NCBI GenBank assembly: GCA_012934845.2
Contig: WNNJ02002713.1
Coordinates: 1-64,000 of the forward strand
DNA: 64,000 nt
Source: Pomphorhynchus laevis
Lineage: Eukaryota; Acanthocephala; Palaeacanthocephala; Echinorhynchida; Pomphorhynchidae
Direction of reading: 5' to 3'
Part shown: in pieces, positions 20,870 to 30,722 of the stretch
Layout: each line of letters begins with the position of its first letter
Position numbering within the stretch: position 1 is the first letter of the stretch
Notes under the pieces: model-generated
Seen by the model: only the letters and a program-made list of their open reading frames with translations
Told to the model about the DNA's origin: nothing
Databases searched by the model: none
Made by a program: the position numbers and the translations under genes

Positions 20870-21395
20870 AAATCAGCTAATTGAGTCTACGTATTGTTAT
20901 ATAATTATAAAATAAACAAAACATAATAATGCTAAATCAAAATTTAATAATTAAATAATAAAATTAATAATTGTTTTTAGATTTTCTATAATTTTAATCA
21001 AGTTAAAAAATAAAAATAAAAATAAAAAATAAAATTTTAAATAAACGTCATTTTTATGAATTGACTAATAAATAACAGACGTTGTATCAGAATAATAATT
21101 AGAGGTCATCAGGAGGAACTGCTATTCTATCAGGTTTCGGCCCCTAACTCCTCTACCCAACATAGCAGCGGGGCCAAATACATGCTAATGATGTATTTCC
21201 TCTGAAATAACTATCTAGTATCTTATTCTAATACAAAGTATATTATTTATTATCCATCCATAAAAATTTGCCACTTAAGAGTTTAAATTTATTCTTTATA
21301 TTATTGTGTTGATTTATATATTTTACTATTTTCTGCTTGATGTTATTTTTATAGTAACCTAGTTTAAAATATGTATCTATTAAGATCTGATTTAT
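20870..21395 (-). mobile_element. Penelope-like element, 3' end (minus strand)
   Basis: Minus strand: RT C-terminus 'DTYFKLGYYKNNIKQKIVKY' to 'LSGKFLWMDNK', stop at 21243, then the PLE 3' UTR with both stems of the pseudoknot and the terminal 'AATACGTAGACTCAATTAGC' type end at 20870. Strongly 5'-truncated; it joins LINE A sequence at about 21395. Confidence 0.85.
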
Positions 21396-22560
21396 TGAGA
21401 ATAGATCTAGTGTTGAGCAGGCCGAGGCGGAAACCGCGTGTAGTGGTGTAAGGGTCAAGCGGAGAAACACATAGGGGAGATGGAGCGCCATCGAATTTTG
21501 GGGCGTGTGTGGACAACTTGAAAATTTCCGTCTATGTTTCGGATTGAGAGAGATGTTTCGCAGTTTTCTTCTCAACGGCGTTTTTCTATGCGGTCATAAG
21601 AGAGTTGAGCGATTTCAGAAGGGGTTAAATCGGGGAAAATTTGAGTGGTTGAAGATGACATGAGTTTAAATCGTTGAGAGAGGACAGATAATGCGTGAGA
21701 GTGATGCTTGAAAAACATTTTCAGGAGAGGGGGCTTAGAAGGATTAGATTGAGAAGATTTATTTAGGCGGATGAATGCGACAGGAGAGATTTTGTTGAAA
21801 AAGGATGGTTTATCCGCAGGGACAAGAGACGAGAGGATGGATCTGAATGCAGAAACATCGTGGTCGAGACGTACTTGTGGAGATAAGGAATTGGAAGGAG
21901 TGATATTAGTGAGATTACCCAACGATTTCGAAAAGGAAAGTGTTTCTGTAAAGGAGGACGAGTAACGTGAGTGGGTGATATCTTGATAGGAGAGCTGGCA
22001 GTTGAGAATTTGGAGGGAGTTGGTTTGACGACGAGAGACATAGAGGATAATGATAATAAAGAGGGTGGCAAGCAATGTGTGGAAAGGTTATGAGTGGAAG
22101 GATCGTTGATGTTGGTGGATGTGATTTTGATTGATGGATGTAGGTTATTGAGAAACGAGACAGGAAGGACGGGACGGGAAGTGTCTGGGATTGAACATGA
22201 CATGGGATGGGAAGTGTATATGGTGGCAGGGTCGGTGGGTGGAGAAAGGACATCTGAAACGACGTGATTAGTTTGAGTGGACGTGCTGGATGTTGATGTG
22301 TGCTTATTGGGGAGGTTGAGGATTAGTTTGTTGGCACAAAAGCCACATAGGAAGTCTTCTTTATACTTATTGTTGTCGCAAGCGATTGTTGTCAAGACGC
22401 TGCAGTCGTGTGTCGAGCACAGTACCTGCAGTTGTGCATAGTTGTTGTCGTTCTTAGCTGTTTTTTACGTCCTCCCATTAACGTCCTTGTCTGTTCAAGG
22501 TGTTAGATTTGCTACTTTAACTGATCGGCGATCGCAGCGAGACGATCTATCTGAGCTTAT
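21396..22560 (-). mobile_element. LINE family A, 5' part: ORF1 and start of endonuclease
   Basis: Minus strand: from about 22440 a Cys/His cluster ('CSTHDC', 'DFLCGFCANK') like a small zinc finger, then a Ser/Thr/Pro-rich ORF1 in two overlapping frames (21763-22395 and 21572-22075, a frameshift between), then 'GLLNTRSILNKSD', the first endonuclease motif, before the PLE cuts in. It complements the 3'-rich LINE A copies elsewhere and shows that the family has an ORF1 with an N-terminal zinc-finger-like module. Confidence 0.7.
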
Positions 22561-22984
22561 CGAGAGATAAAGCTCAATCCGCGAGCGTAGCGAGCAGAAC
22601 TGACAGGTAAAAATTAACCAAAAGATTTTAACCAGTTTAATTATTAAATTAAAAAACTAATAATTATAGTATACCTAAACTTTAATAAATTAGTATATAT
22701 AAATTAAAAATAAAGAGTAATAATGTTAAATAATAAATAATTATAATAGATTTTATACAATTTATATTTATACAGCGATACAATTTATTATTATGTAGAC
22801 AACGTTTACATTTAATTCAATGTAACTCTTTTCAGGGTATCCTGCAAAATGTAATTTTGTAATAAATTATTTTCTTCAAAAAATGTAGACAACGTTACCA
22901 GCATAGCTCAAAGTTGCTGACAAATCGATAGTTTAAATAAAAGAAAAAGAGAAAAACAAAAACAAATCAGTCAACAATTTAAAA
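22561..22984. other. AT-rich DNA with a short shared LINE 3' tail
   Basis: Around 22835-22890 the bases 'AATGTAATTTTGTAATAAAT' plus 'TTTCTTCAAAAAATG' closely match 38258-38300, just after the CCHC/nuclease element. This suggests a 3'-end scrap of that element family. The rest is AT-rich. Confidence 0.45.
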
Positions 22985-23360
22985 TAATATGTCGTTTAAA
23001 GAGCTCACGAGTTGCCGCATTTACAATATCATCGCTTAAAGGATTCCATTAATTTATTATTTGTTGTCCAAATTGAATCGTCCTAGAATGTACTATTCGT
23101 CGGCGACTAAGATAAAACAAGTGACCTCGCAAAGCTCGAGTTGATCGAATGTTGAAGAGCCCACGCAACACATGGTGTTCATTGTGAAATACCTCCCATA
23201 CAAGACACAAATCCCACGAGTCACGAATATCACATAACGACTGCATATTTAAAGACCGAAGACGGTCCTCATAAGGAAGTTCTCTCAAAGAATGTACTAA
23301 CTTTGTTGCCCTACGTAGTACATTCTCAAGTCGAGTAATTTCTTCTCTATTTCGAGGGTA
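22985..23360 (-). mobile_element. LINE RT C-terminal fragment
   Basis: Minus strand: 'RLENVLRRATKLVHSLRELP' type start, 'YEDRLRSLNMQSL' and 'FGQQIIN', the conserved tail after the thumb of CR1-like RTs. Short and 5'-truncated; closest in style to families D/E. Confidence 0.65.
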
Positions 23361-23374
23361 TGAAAATTAAAATT

Positions 23375-23520
23375 AAAATCAATGTTTATGAATTTACTAA
23401 TAAATAATAGACGATCAGATAACTGAGTCTAAGTATTTTATACTACATATAAATCAAAAATAAAGATTAATATTAAATAATTATATGAATCAAATCAGTT
23501 AACTTAGGAATCTTAAACAT
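23375..23520 (-). mobile_element. PLE 3'-terminal scrap
   Basis: Contains the reverse complement of the PLE 3' end in diverged form ('AACTGAGTCTAAGTATTTTA') with the preceding AT-rich tract and 'TTACTAATAAATAATAGACG'. The pseudoknot block is missing. Confidence 0.5.
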
Positions 23521-23699
23521 AGGAATGGACTATTTGAACTAAGCCGGCATCAGAATAATTTCTAAAAAGAGGTATACAATGTTCCGTAATTTCGTCAATT
23601 GCCTTAAGATTACAAAAAGGCAGTTTTGAGAATCAAATATCTTTACAAATTGATACAGAACCAAAAAATATTTGGCTTATGTGAAAGGATCCAGAGCTC

Positions 23700-24175
23700 T
23701 GCAACCAGCTAAGAAATTGATTCTCCAGTTTTAACGATAACATCAGATGAGGTTTTTGTTAAATTGGCTAGGTTATCTAGATCATCAGCGGCAGGCCCCG
23801 ATGATATTCACCCCCAACTTCTTAAGTTACTTGCTCCTGTTCTGGCTGAGCAATTAGCCTCCATATTTGAGCTGAGCTTGCGCATTTCGAAGTTACCTGC
23901 TGCCTGGAAAAAAGCGATTGTAGTACCAATTAATAAAAATGGTGAAAAAGATGATCCGAATAACTATAGGACAATAAGTCTAACTAGTGTTGTATGCAAA
24001 GTGATTGAGCGCATACTAAACAGACGCATATATGATCATTTGACTTCGCTGAGTATTCTCAATAATGCACAGCCTGGATTTCGCCCCCGGCGTTCATGTC
24101 TTACAAACTTATTACATGCTGAATATTACATGTTGAATGCAAAAAATAATAAAGATTTTCTTAATAAATAAATGA
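23700..24175 (+). mobile_element. LINE family E, RT N-terminal part (copy 1)
   Basis: Frame at 23764-24171: 'SRSSAAGPDDIHPQLLKLL', 'AAWKKAIVVPINKNGEKDD', 'NYRTISLTSVVCKVIERILN', 'AQPGFRPRRSCLTNLLHA'. It stops before the first catalytic aspartate. Very similar to copy 2 at 27.97 kb; the two overlap by about 170 bp of equivalent sequence, so they are not two halves of one copy split by LINE F. Confidence 0.75.
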
Positions 24176-24780
24176 CAACAGATAGCTAATTAAAAAAAGG
24201 AAACATGCTAAAAAAAGTAAAGTTAATGTTCTTCCCAAATAAATATTTCTTTCGTCTTCAGATCTGTTATGGCCTCAGGTCCAACGGGATCTGAGACCCA
24301 CCCAGCCAATCTAACACGCCGCTCTCCGACTGAACCACTCGGGTCTGTCACCCTCCGAAGAATCCAATCGAGGCGGACGATGCTCGGTAATCTCGAGATG
24401 AGGAGCTTAAGAAACCTTAGTCTTTGTTCTGGGGGACGTCCTCTTGAAAAAAGACTAATCCCGAGATAGCCCAAGTACCCCAGAGGCGCACTTGGGTTTT
24501 CTCTTTCAATGACAGATGTTGGGCCCGTTTCAGGGCCCATCTAGCTCTCTTCAGGATACGTTTTAGTCTATCCAGGTCAGCTTTTGCTGACCAGTTCACC
24601 GTAATAGTGAACCCCAGGTATCTTACTCGACTTGTGAAGGTAGGGAGTGGTTGATTAGTCAATATGGATAGATAGAGCTGAGAGTGCTAGTCTCTTTAAT
24701 GTTTTCTTTGTTGCAAGGGCGCCATGAATGACAACCACCTGCGATTTAGAGGAGTTGAGAACAAGATTGGATATGGGTAG

Positions 24781-25662
24781 CTAGTCTTTAAATCTAGAAA
24801 AGAAACGGATGATGTCAGAGACTACATCATTGCACCTGCGTCCAGAGAACAGGGCTGTGGTATCATCAGCGTATACCACAAGATGTAGATCGCGTTTGAA
24901 TTTTTTGTAGAGTTCAATGGAGGCAGCAAGATACAAGATTGGAGAAAGTGGGGAACCTTGAGGCACACCTGTAATAGGGTAGAACTGACGTGCATCGGGG
25001 TCGTCTTCATAGAAGAATCGCTTGGTGTACAGCAATATCTCTACCCTGTTAGCAATTCTCGCAGGCAACCCGAGGGATCTGAGAGATGTGATAACAAAAG
25101 GAATGGAAATACGGTCAAATGCGGCAGAGAAGTCAAGAAAAACAGCCATAACAAGCTGGTGACTGTTATCTTGACAAAACTGTTGCACTTCACCTATTGC
25201 TGAATGGACCGAGCGATCTTTTACGTACCCATGAAAACCTGGTGGGATTAAATTTCGCCTACTTAGATAATCGCGGAATTTACGCGCAAGCGCTTTTTCG
25301 TAAATGGAGATGAGGGAATTTTGAATCAAAATGGGTCGCAGATCTTTAGGACATGAAATCGACTTCTTTTTTGGTATAAAAACACGACGGCTGATGTTTA
25401 TTCCAGCAATGTCGGACGGGGAGGCTAATAGCATTGTTATGGCGATCTCCTTTCTCTGACTGTATGTCAAAATGACAAACACGAGTGGAGAGTGGCGCAT
25501 GGGTTCTGGAGGTGCCCGGGAGTGGCCCCCAGGAGTTAAGGATATCTGTAACAGACAAGTCCCTACTCCTGAAGTCACACCAAGGCGGGATTGGTTGGGG
25601 TGATTGAGTGGCTCCATAATTGTGTAGGGATAGTGACTCCTCCAAAACTTTATCACGGCCAA
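24781..25662 (-). pseudogene. LINE F reverse transcriptase remnant
   Basis: A 293-residue frame with 'VFIPKKKSISCPKDLRPILI', 'PPGFHGYVKDRSVHSAI', 'FLDFSAAFDRI', 'GVPQGSPLSPILYLAASIEL' and catalytic 'YADD'. It ends at a stop within the post-palm region. Upstream coding continues in another frame (25346-26203), so the natural protein is broken here. Confidence 0.75.
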
Positions 25663-26199
25663 TTCTACCGATCCAACCTAGTGCTCTATCCTTCCAACAG
25701 ACAAACGTCTCCTTCTTGAATATCTTCCAGAAGGAAGACTGAGAAGGGTAAAGGCGAGAAATGCTTGCCTTATCCCTACTCAGCTGGAGCCTATATTTAG
25801 TGCTCCAGTATTCATTCGAGAGGGCTTGTCTGGCGGAAACAGAGAGATTAGGAAGGTGAATCATTTTAGCTAGGACCTTGAGTTTTGTTGGAGTGGGATT
25901 GTATATGCGACCTTTATAGGTAGTCGAAAGCAACGCGGTAGCTTGCAAAGAGGGGTAGGCATTGAATTCGGTCAAACTCTCATTTCCAATTCGGGGGAAG
26001 AGTTGGATAGCTGCTTGAAAGAAGGCCACCCTGATGGGATCAAAGTGGAACCTTCTCCTAATCAACGTATCTTCCTCTAACCGCCAACGAATTAGGTCAT
26101 GAGAGGTGGTCTGTTGTTGGCGCGACTGCTCAGTACAGATGGGTTTCAACAACCACTTCTTATGTAGCAGTAATATGTCGAGGAGCGAATTAGTTGTTG

Positions 26200-26739
26200 G
26201 CAATGAAAGGTGGGGGATGGTGGTTTGTGAATAAGATAGTCGTTCCTGGCTCTGCGGTTTGCTGCATTAATCCAACGACCAGTTCCGTCGTTGAAGTCAC
26301 CAAGTAACATGTGACATTAGTAGTAACATTAGCCACTACCTAATATACGATCCAGGAGGTCACGATTTTTGTGAATTTCTCTTGGCCGTATAAATATATT
26401 GGCTATGCTGATGCGTTTACCGTTCTTACGAAGTGATATAGCTAAACAAGATAGGGCTGGACACGAATAGTTAAGATGGAGGGAAGATCTTAAGGAGCAT
26501 TTAACTAAGGTTAAAAGACCTTGAGATGAAGAGGAGTGAGGAGGAGTTATATACGGAGTGAAGTGGGTGGATATATGCTTGGGAATAAATCGAGTAATGT
26601 CCTGGGGGATACGAATAGTCTGCGTCTCCTGAAGGACTATAACATCTGCATTTCTACCAGATAAAAGGCTAAGGGCAGAAGCACCTCCCGAATTCCACTG
26701 AAGGATATTCAGTGAAAAAGGCTCTTGATTGCTTTGCAT
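26200..26739 (-). pseudogene. LINE F APE-type endonuclease remnant
   Basis: Begins 'LNILQWNSGGA', with 'DVIVLQET' (metal-binding Glu) and 'SIANIFIRP'; a second frame at 26.2-26.3 kb has 'MLLGDFNDGTGRWINA', the LLGDFN motif. The two parts are in different frames, and the later SDH motif is not seen. Confidence 0.65.
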
Positions 26740-26876
26740 TGTGTTAGTTTAGCTGGAAGGGGATTGCCTCACCCTAGACAGAGCTAGAGGTGGAGGGGTT
26801 ACCCCCTCCATCTCTAGCGCCGCCCAGTGTGGGTACTTGCCCCCGGGCATTATCGTCATTTCCCTTTGAGGCGCTT

Positions 26877-27940
26877 TTAATCTTGCCCTTCAGCATTTTG
26901 CCGATCTTTAAGGGGGAACGGCATCTGCCGCAGCCCCCTTCTCTTTTTCGAAGCTGGAATTTCTGAGGAAGGAGGAATCACCGAGTTAGCTGGCACTCTC
27001 GGCGACGCTAGTAGAGCAGAAAGTAAGGATTTCACCAACTCTTCTGTTTGTTTTCTGGACTCTGCCGATCTGAGGTCCATAGCATGAAGTAGTTCTTGGT
27101 CAGACATACCTCTACAGGCATTCTGGGGAGCCGATGTCACGGCACCAGAATAAGACCCAGGTTTCCTCGCAGCAGAAGATTGAAACAAACTACTGTACTT
27201 CTTAAAGAAGACACATCTTCTACTCCAGGCTGGGTGGCTCTCCCCATAGTTGAGCAGGATGGGGGGGGGCGTTTATTTGGTGTCGCTCTCTGCAGCCGGG
27301 CAAGAGGAGGAACTACACACCCCACATGTAGTCGGTGGGGAACAGCTGGAAGCCCAGTGCCCCCACTTATGGCACCGACTACAGTGAGGATAAGTGTACT
27401 CCTCACTGCCGACAATTTCGAATTTTAGGTTAAAGCCCATAAAGGGATTACATGTCGTCTTTTCCAATAACTCAGCCTGTCCCATCGCCGCTGAACAAAA
27501 ACCAATTGGTAACGGGAAGCCGTTTTTTCCTATCAGGGGTCGGAAGTTAGTAATTTTATAAGTTTTTTAGCATCTTAATATCCCCATCATCCAAGTGAGC
27601 CGGAAGATTGGCTATTTTCAATGATGCTTGGATGGGTTTGCACTCGAATACGCCCAAATCTTTAAAGTTCGCGTTGAAAAAACTCTCATAGCTCTTCAGG
27701 AGATCCTGGGATGAGAACGATATCTTAATACCACTGTTGTTATATCGAACAGTGTTGAAAATTATTCTGTTGTTCATTTTAGAGACAAATTCTCCGAGAA
27801 CAGTGTTGTATAACATGTGCCTCTCTAGAGGCTTTATTATTTTGATAATCCCCAGATTAACAAGTTTGTGGATTTGGGAAAGTAATTCTCCATTGTCAGA
27901 AGTAACAGAAACATCACTTACCTTTGGCTGTGATGATTAA
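26877..27940 (-). pseudogene. LINE F ORF1 remnant with zinc knuckles
   Basis: Three pieces in different frames: 27816-27556 ('SGIKISFSSQDLLKSYESF', 'ECKPIQASLKIANLPAHLDD'), like the RNA-binding domain before zinc knuckles in Jockey/I ORF1 proteins; 27485-27273 with 'CSRCHKWGHWASSC' (CCHC) and 'CGVC'; and 27188-26877, a charged tail with 'KKRRGLRQMP'. Broken, but order and spacing fit a gag-like LINE ORF1. Confidence 0.65.
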
Positions 27941-27964
27941 GACATACATTCACCTTATTAAGTT

Positions 27965-29215
27965 GATATTTGGAAGGTTTTTACATCTTTTGAATGCAAA
28001 GTGCTTGAGCGCATACTAAACAACCGCATATATTATCATTTGACTTCGCTGAGAATTCTCAATAATGCACAGCATGGATTTCGCCCTCGGCGTTTATGTC
28101 TAACAAACTTATTACATGCTCGTGAAGATTGGGTTGGACATGTTGCTAATGGGTACTATATCGACGTAATATTTCTTAATTTTAATCGGGCTTTTGATAG
28201 GGTGCCCCACAAAATGCTAATTTCCACCCTTGAGTCTTATAAAGTCAATCGCTCTATTATTGGCTAGATTCAAGATTTTCTTAAAGATAGATTCTTTGCT
28301 GTTCGTGTAGGTCAATGTATATGGTCTTATCGTCTTATCACCTCACGAGTACCACAGGGATCAGTCCCATGTTCCTTGCTGTTTAACATATTTATAAATC
28401 AGCTACTAGATTTAATTGAGGATTGTAGTGTTTTAGCTTTTGCCGAAGATGGAAAGGTATGTAAATTGATTAAAACCAACAAGGATCGAAATGACTTTAG
28501 AAATATCCTAAACATTGTTTATCGATGGTCTTTAAACACCGGAATTGTATTGAATATTAAAAAGTGTGCACATATGAGATTATGTCATAGCAATGTGAGT
28601 GAAAAATATTTTATTGGTAATGAGTTTGTTGTTACCACGCAGTCCATTCTGGATCTTGGTATAACTCAGCAAGAAGAATGACCTATATTGTCAAAAATTG
28701 CTTTAAAGATTTATCTCCTGTTTGTGTTGTGCGTTTATATAATGCTCTTATAAGACCGATATTAGAATATGTGTCGCCAGCAGTCTTTCCGTGTAAGCGT
28801 ACAGAACTTGATCAATTAGAGCGCATACTTCGACGGTTTTCAAAATTATGTCTTCAAGTACGATATCTTCCTAATGAGGCACGAATAAAAAGTTTGAATA
28901 TGCCGACAGTGCGTGAAAGGCTCCTTCTTTTCGACTTTCTAGCTATGTATCGACTAATTAATAAAGATGAAAATTTTCCAGCAATTAGAGTTGAAACCAA
29001 TGAACGGGATAGACGTAGAGGGTACTCGAAAGTATTGGTAGTACATGAGCACAGAAAATACACTCGTCATTTCCGAATGTCCAATCGAGCGTTGAATGTT
29101 TAGAATCGTCTTCCAGTTGATGTCGTTGCGGTGCATACAATCAATGAATTTAAATCCAATATAAAGAACTGGATTCGAAATGAGAACGAGTGGTGGTTGC
29201 TGCAGTACCCATGGT

Positions 29216-29220
<5 letters not shown>
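27965..29220 (+). mobile_element. LINE family E, RT to 3' end (copy 2)
   Basis: Plus strand: 'KVLERILNNRIYYHLTSL', 'AQHGFRPRRLCLTNLLHARE', 'VIFLNFNRAFDRVPHKM' (first catalytic Asp replaced by Asn), 'ALVLAFAEDGKV'-like block with FAED instead of FADD, thumb 'LIRPILEYVSPAVFP' and a C-terminus to about 29215. At least three frame breaks and two altered catalytic positions show that it is dead. The 3' end runs straight into a (TA)n tract, perhaps its own simple-repeat tail. Confidence 0.8.

Positions 29221-29256
<36 letters not shown>
29220..29256. repeat. (TA)n microsatellite, left border of satellite
   Basis: About 36 bp of pure TA between the LINE E 3' end and the first satellite unit. A much longer TA tract closes the other side at 33045-33125. 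Confidence 0.9.
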
Positions 29257-29259
<3 letters not shown>

Positions 29260-30722
29260 GTAATGCACGAATGTGCTGAGTAGACAACGGTCCAGGATTT
29301 CTTACGAAATACGGCATTTATACTAAATGGTGTTGCTTTATACACTGGACTTCGATTCACGACTTTCAGTCACCATGTCACTTCTAGACGACCACTTTAG
29401 CATCGAAATTGTGAGTACCCGGCAACACTTATCAGTAGAATGAGGTACACACTGGTCGTTTCGGTTGCCTGTGTGACATTGTGAATAAAGGAGTTTCCGA
29501 CACTTTGCTTAATTTTCTGAGGCTTTCGCTCTCAACCAGATCGAATTGCTGTGCGGACCATCCTTAAACACTAGGCAGAGGTTGTTGCTGAATTGTCGCT
29601 GCACTCGTTGGATCCTAAATGGATACGGCAGGTATAATAGTAATGCACGAATGTGCTGAGTAGACAACGGTCCAGGATTTCTTACGAAATACGGCATTTA
29701 TACTAAATAGTGTTGCTTGATAGACTGGACTTCGATTCACGACTTTCAGTCACCATGTCACTTCTAGACGACCACTTCAGCATCGAAATGATGATAACCT
29801 GGCAACACTCATCAGTAGAATGAGGTACACCCTGGTCGTTTCGGTTGCCTGTGTGACTGTGAATAAAGGCGTTTCCGACACTTTGCTTAATTGTCTGAGG
29901 CTTTCGCTCTTAACCAGATCGAATTGCTGTGCGGACCATCCTTAAACACTAGGCAGAGGTTGTTGCTGAATTGTCGCTGCACTCGTTGGATCCTAAATAG
30001 AGACGGCAGGTATAATAGTAATGCACGAATGAGCTGAGTAGACAACGGTCCAGGATTTCTTACGAAATACGGCATTTATACTAAATGGTGTTGCTTGATA
30101 AACTGGACTTCGATTCACGACTTTCAGTCACCATGTCACTTCTAGACGACCACTTCAGCATCGAAATGATGAGTACCCGGCAACACTCATCAGTAGAATG
30201 AGGTACACACTGGTCGTTTCAGTTGCCTGTGTGACATTGTGAATAAAGGCGTTTCCGACACTTTGCTTAATTTTCTGAGGCTTTCGCTCTTAACCAGATC
30301 GAATTGCTGTGCGGACCATCCTTAAACACTAGGCAGACTATGTTGCTGAATTGTCGCTGCACTCGTTGGATCCTAAATGGATACGGCAGGTATAATAGTA
30401 ATGCACGAATGTGCTAAGTAGACAACGGTCCAGAATTTCTTACGAAATACGGCATTTATACTAAATGGTGTTGCTTGATAGACTGGACTTCGATTCACGA
30501 CTTTCAGTCACCATGTCACTTCTAGACGACCACTTCAGCATCGAAATGATGAGTACCCGGCAACACTCATCAGTAGAATGAGGTACACACTGGTCGTTTC
30601 GGTTGCCTGTGTGACTTTGTGAATAAAAGCGTTTCCGACACTTTGCTTAATTGTCTGATGATTTCGCTCTTAACCAGATCGAATTGCTGTGCAGACCATC
30701 CTTAAACACTAAGCAGAGGTTG
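29257..30722 (-). repeat. 380-bp satellite, block 1 (about 3.9 units, minus orientation)
   Basis: Units of about 378-380 bp with very high similarity. Landmarks: 'GTAATGCACGAATGTGCTGA' near each unit start and 'GGATCCTAAATGGATACGGC' near its end. The block stops at about 30722, where the orientation flips. Each unit carries the hammerhead-like core on the minus strand. The 62-residue frames that recur in each unit are a by-product of the high identity, not genes. Confidence 0.9.

Larger units (their letters stand above)
24200..27950 (-). mobile_element. LINE family F, long decayed copy (I/R1/Jockey-like)
   Basis: Minus-strand element with the expected order: ORF1 (27940-26877), APE endonuclease (26739-26200), linker (26203-25346), RT (25662-24781) and C-terminal region (24662-24223). 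The frame changes or stops at least five times. RT motifs include 'AVFLDFSAAFDRISI', 'GVPQGSPLSPILY' and an intact 'VYADDTTALF'. YADD rather than FADD, and CCHC knuckles in ORF1, separate it from families B, D and E. Its C-terminus also occurs alone at 19.3 kb. Confidence 0.8.

Noticed and set aside
23700-29220. One LINE E copy split by LINE F
   Set aside because: The two LINE E pieces overlap by about 170 bp of equivalent sequence with differences, so they are separate copies.
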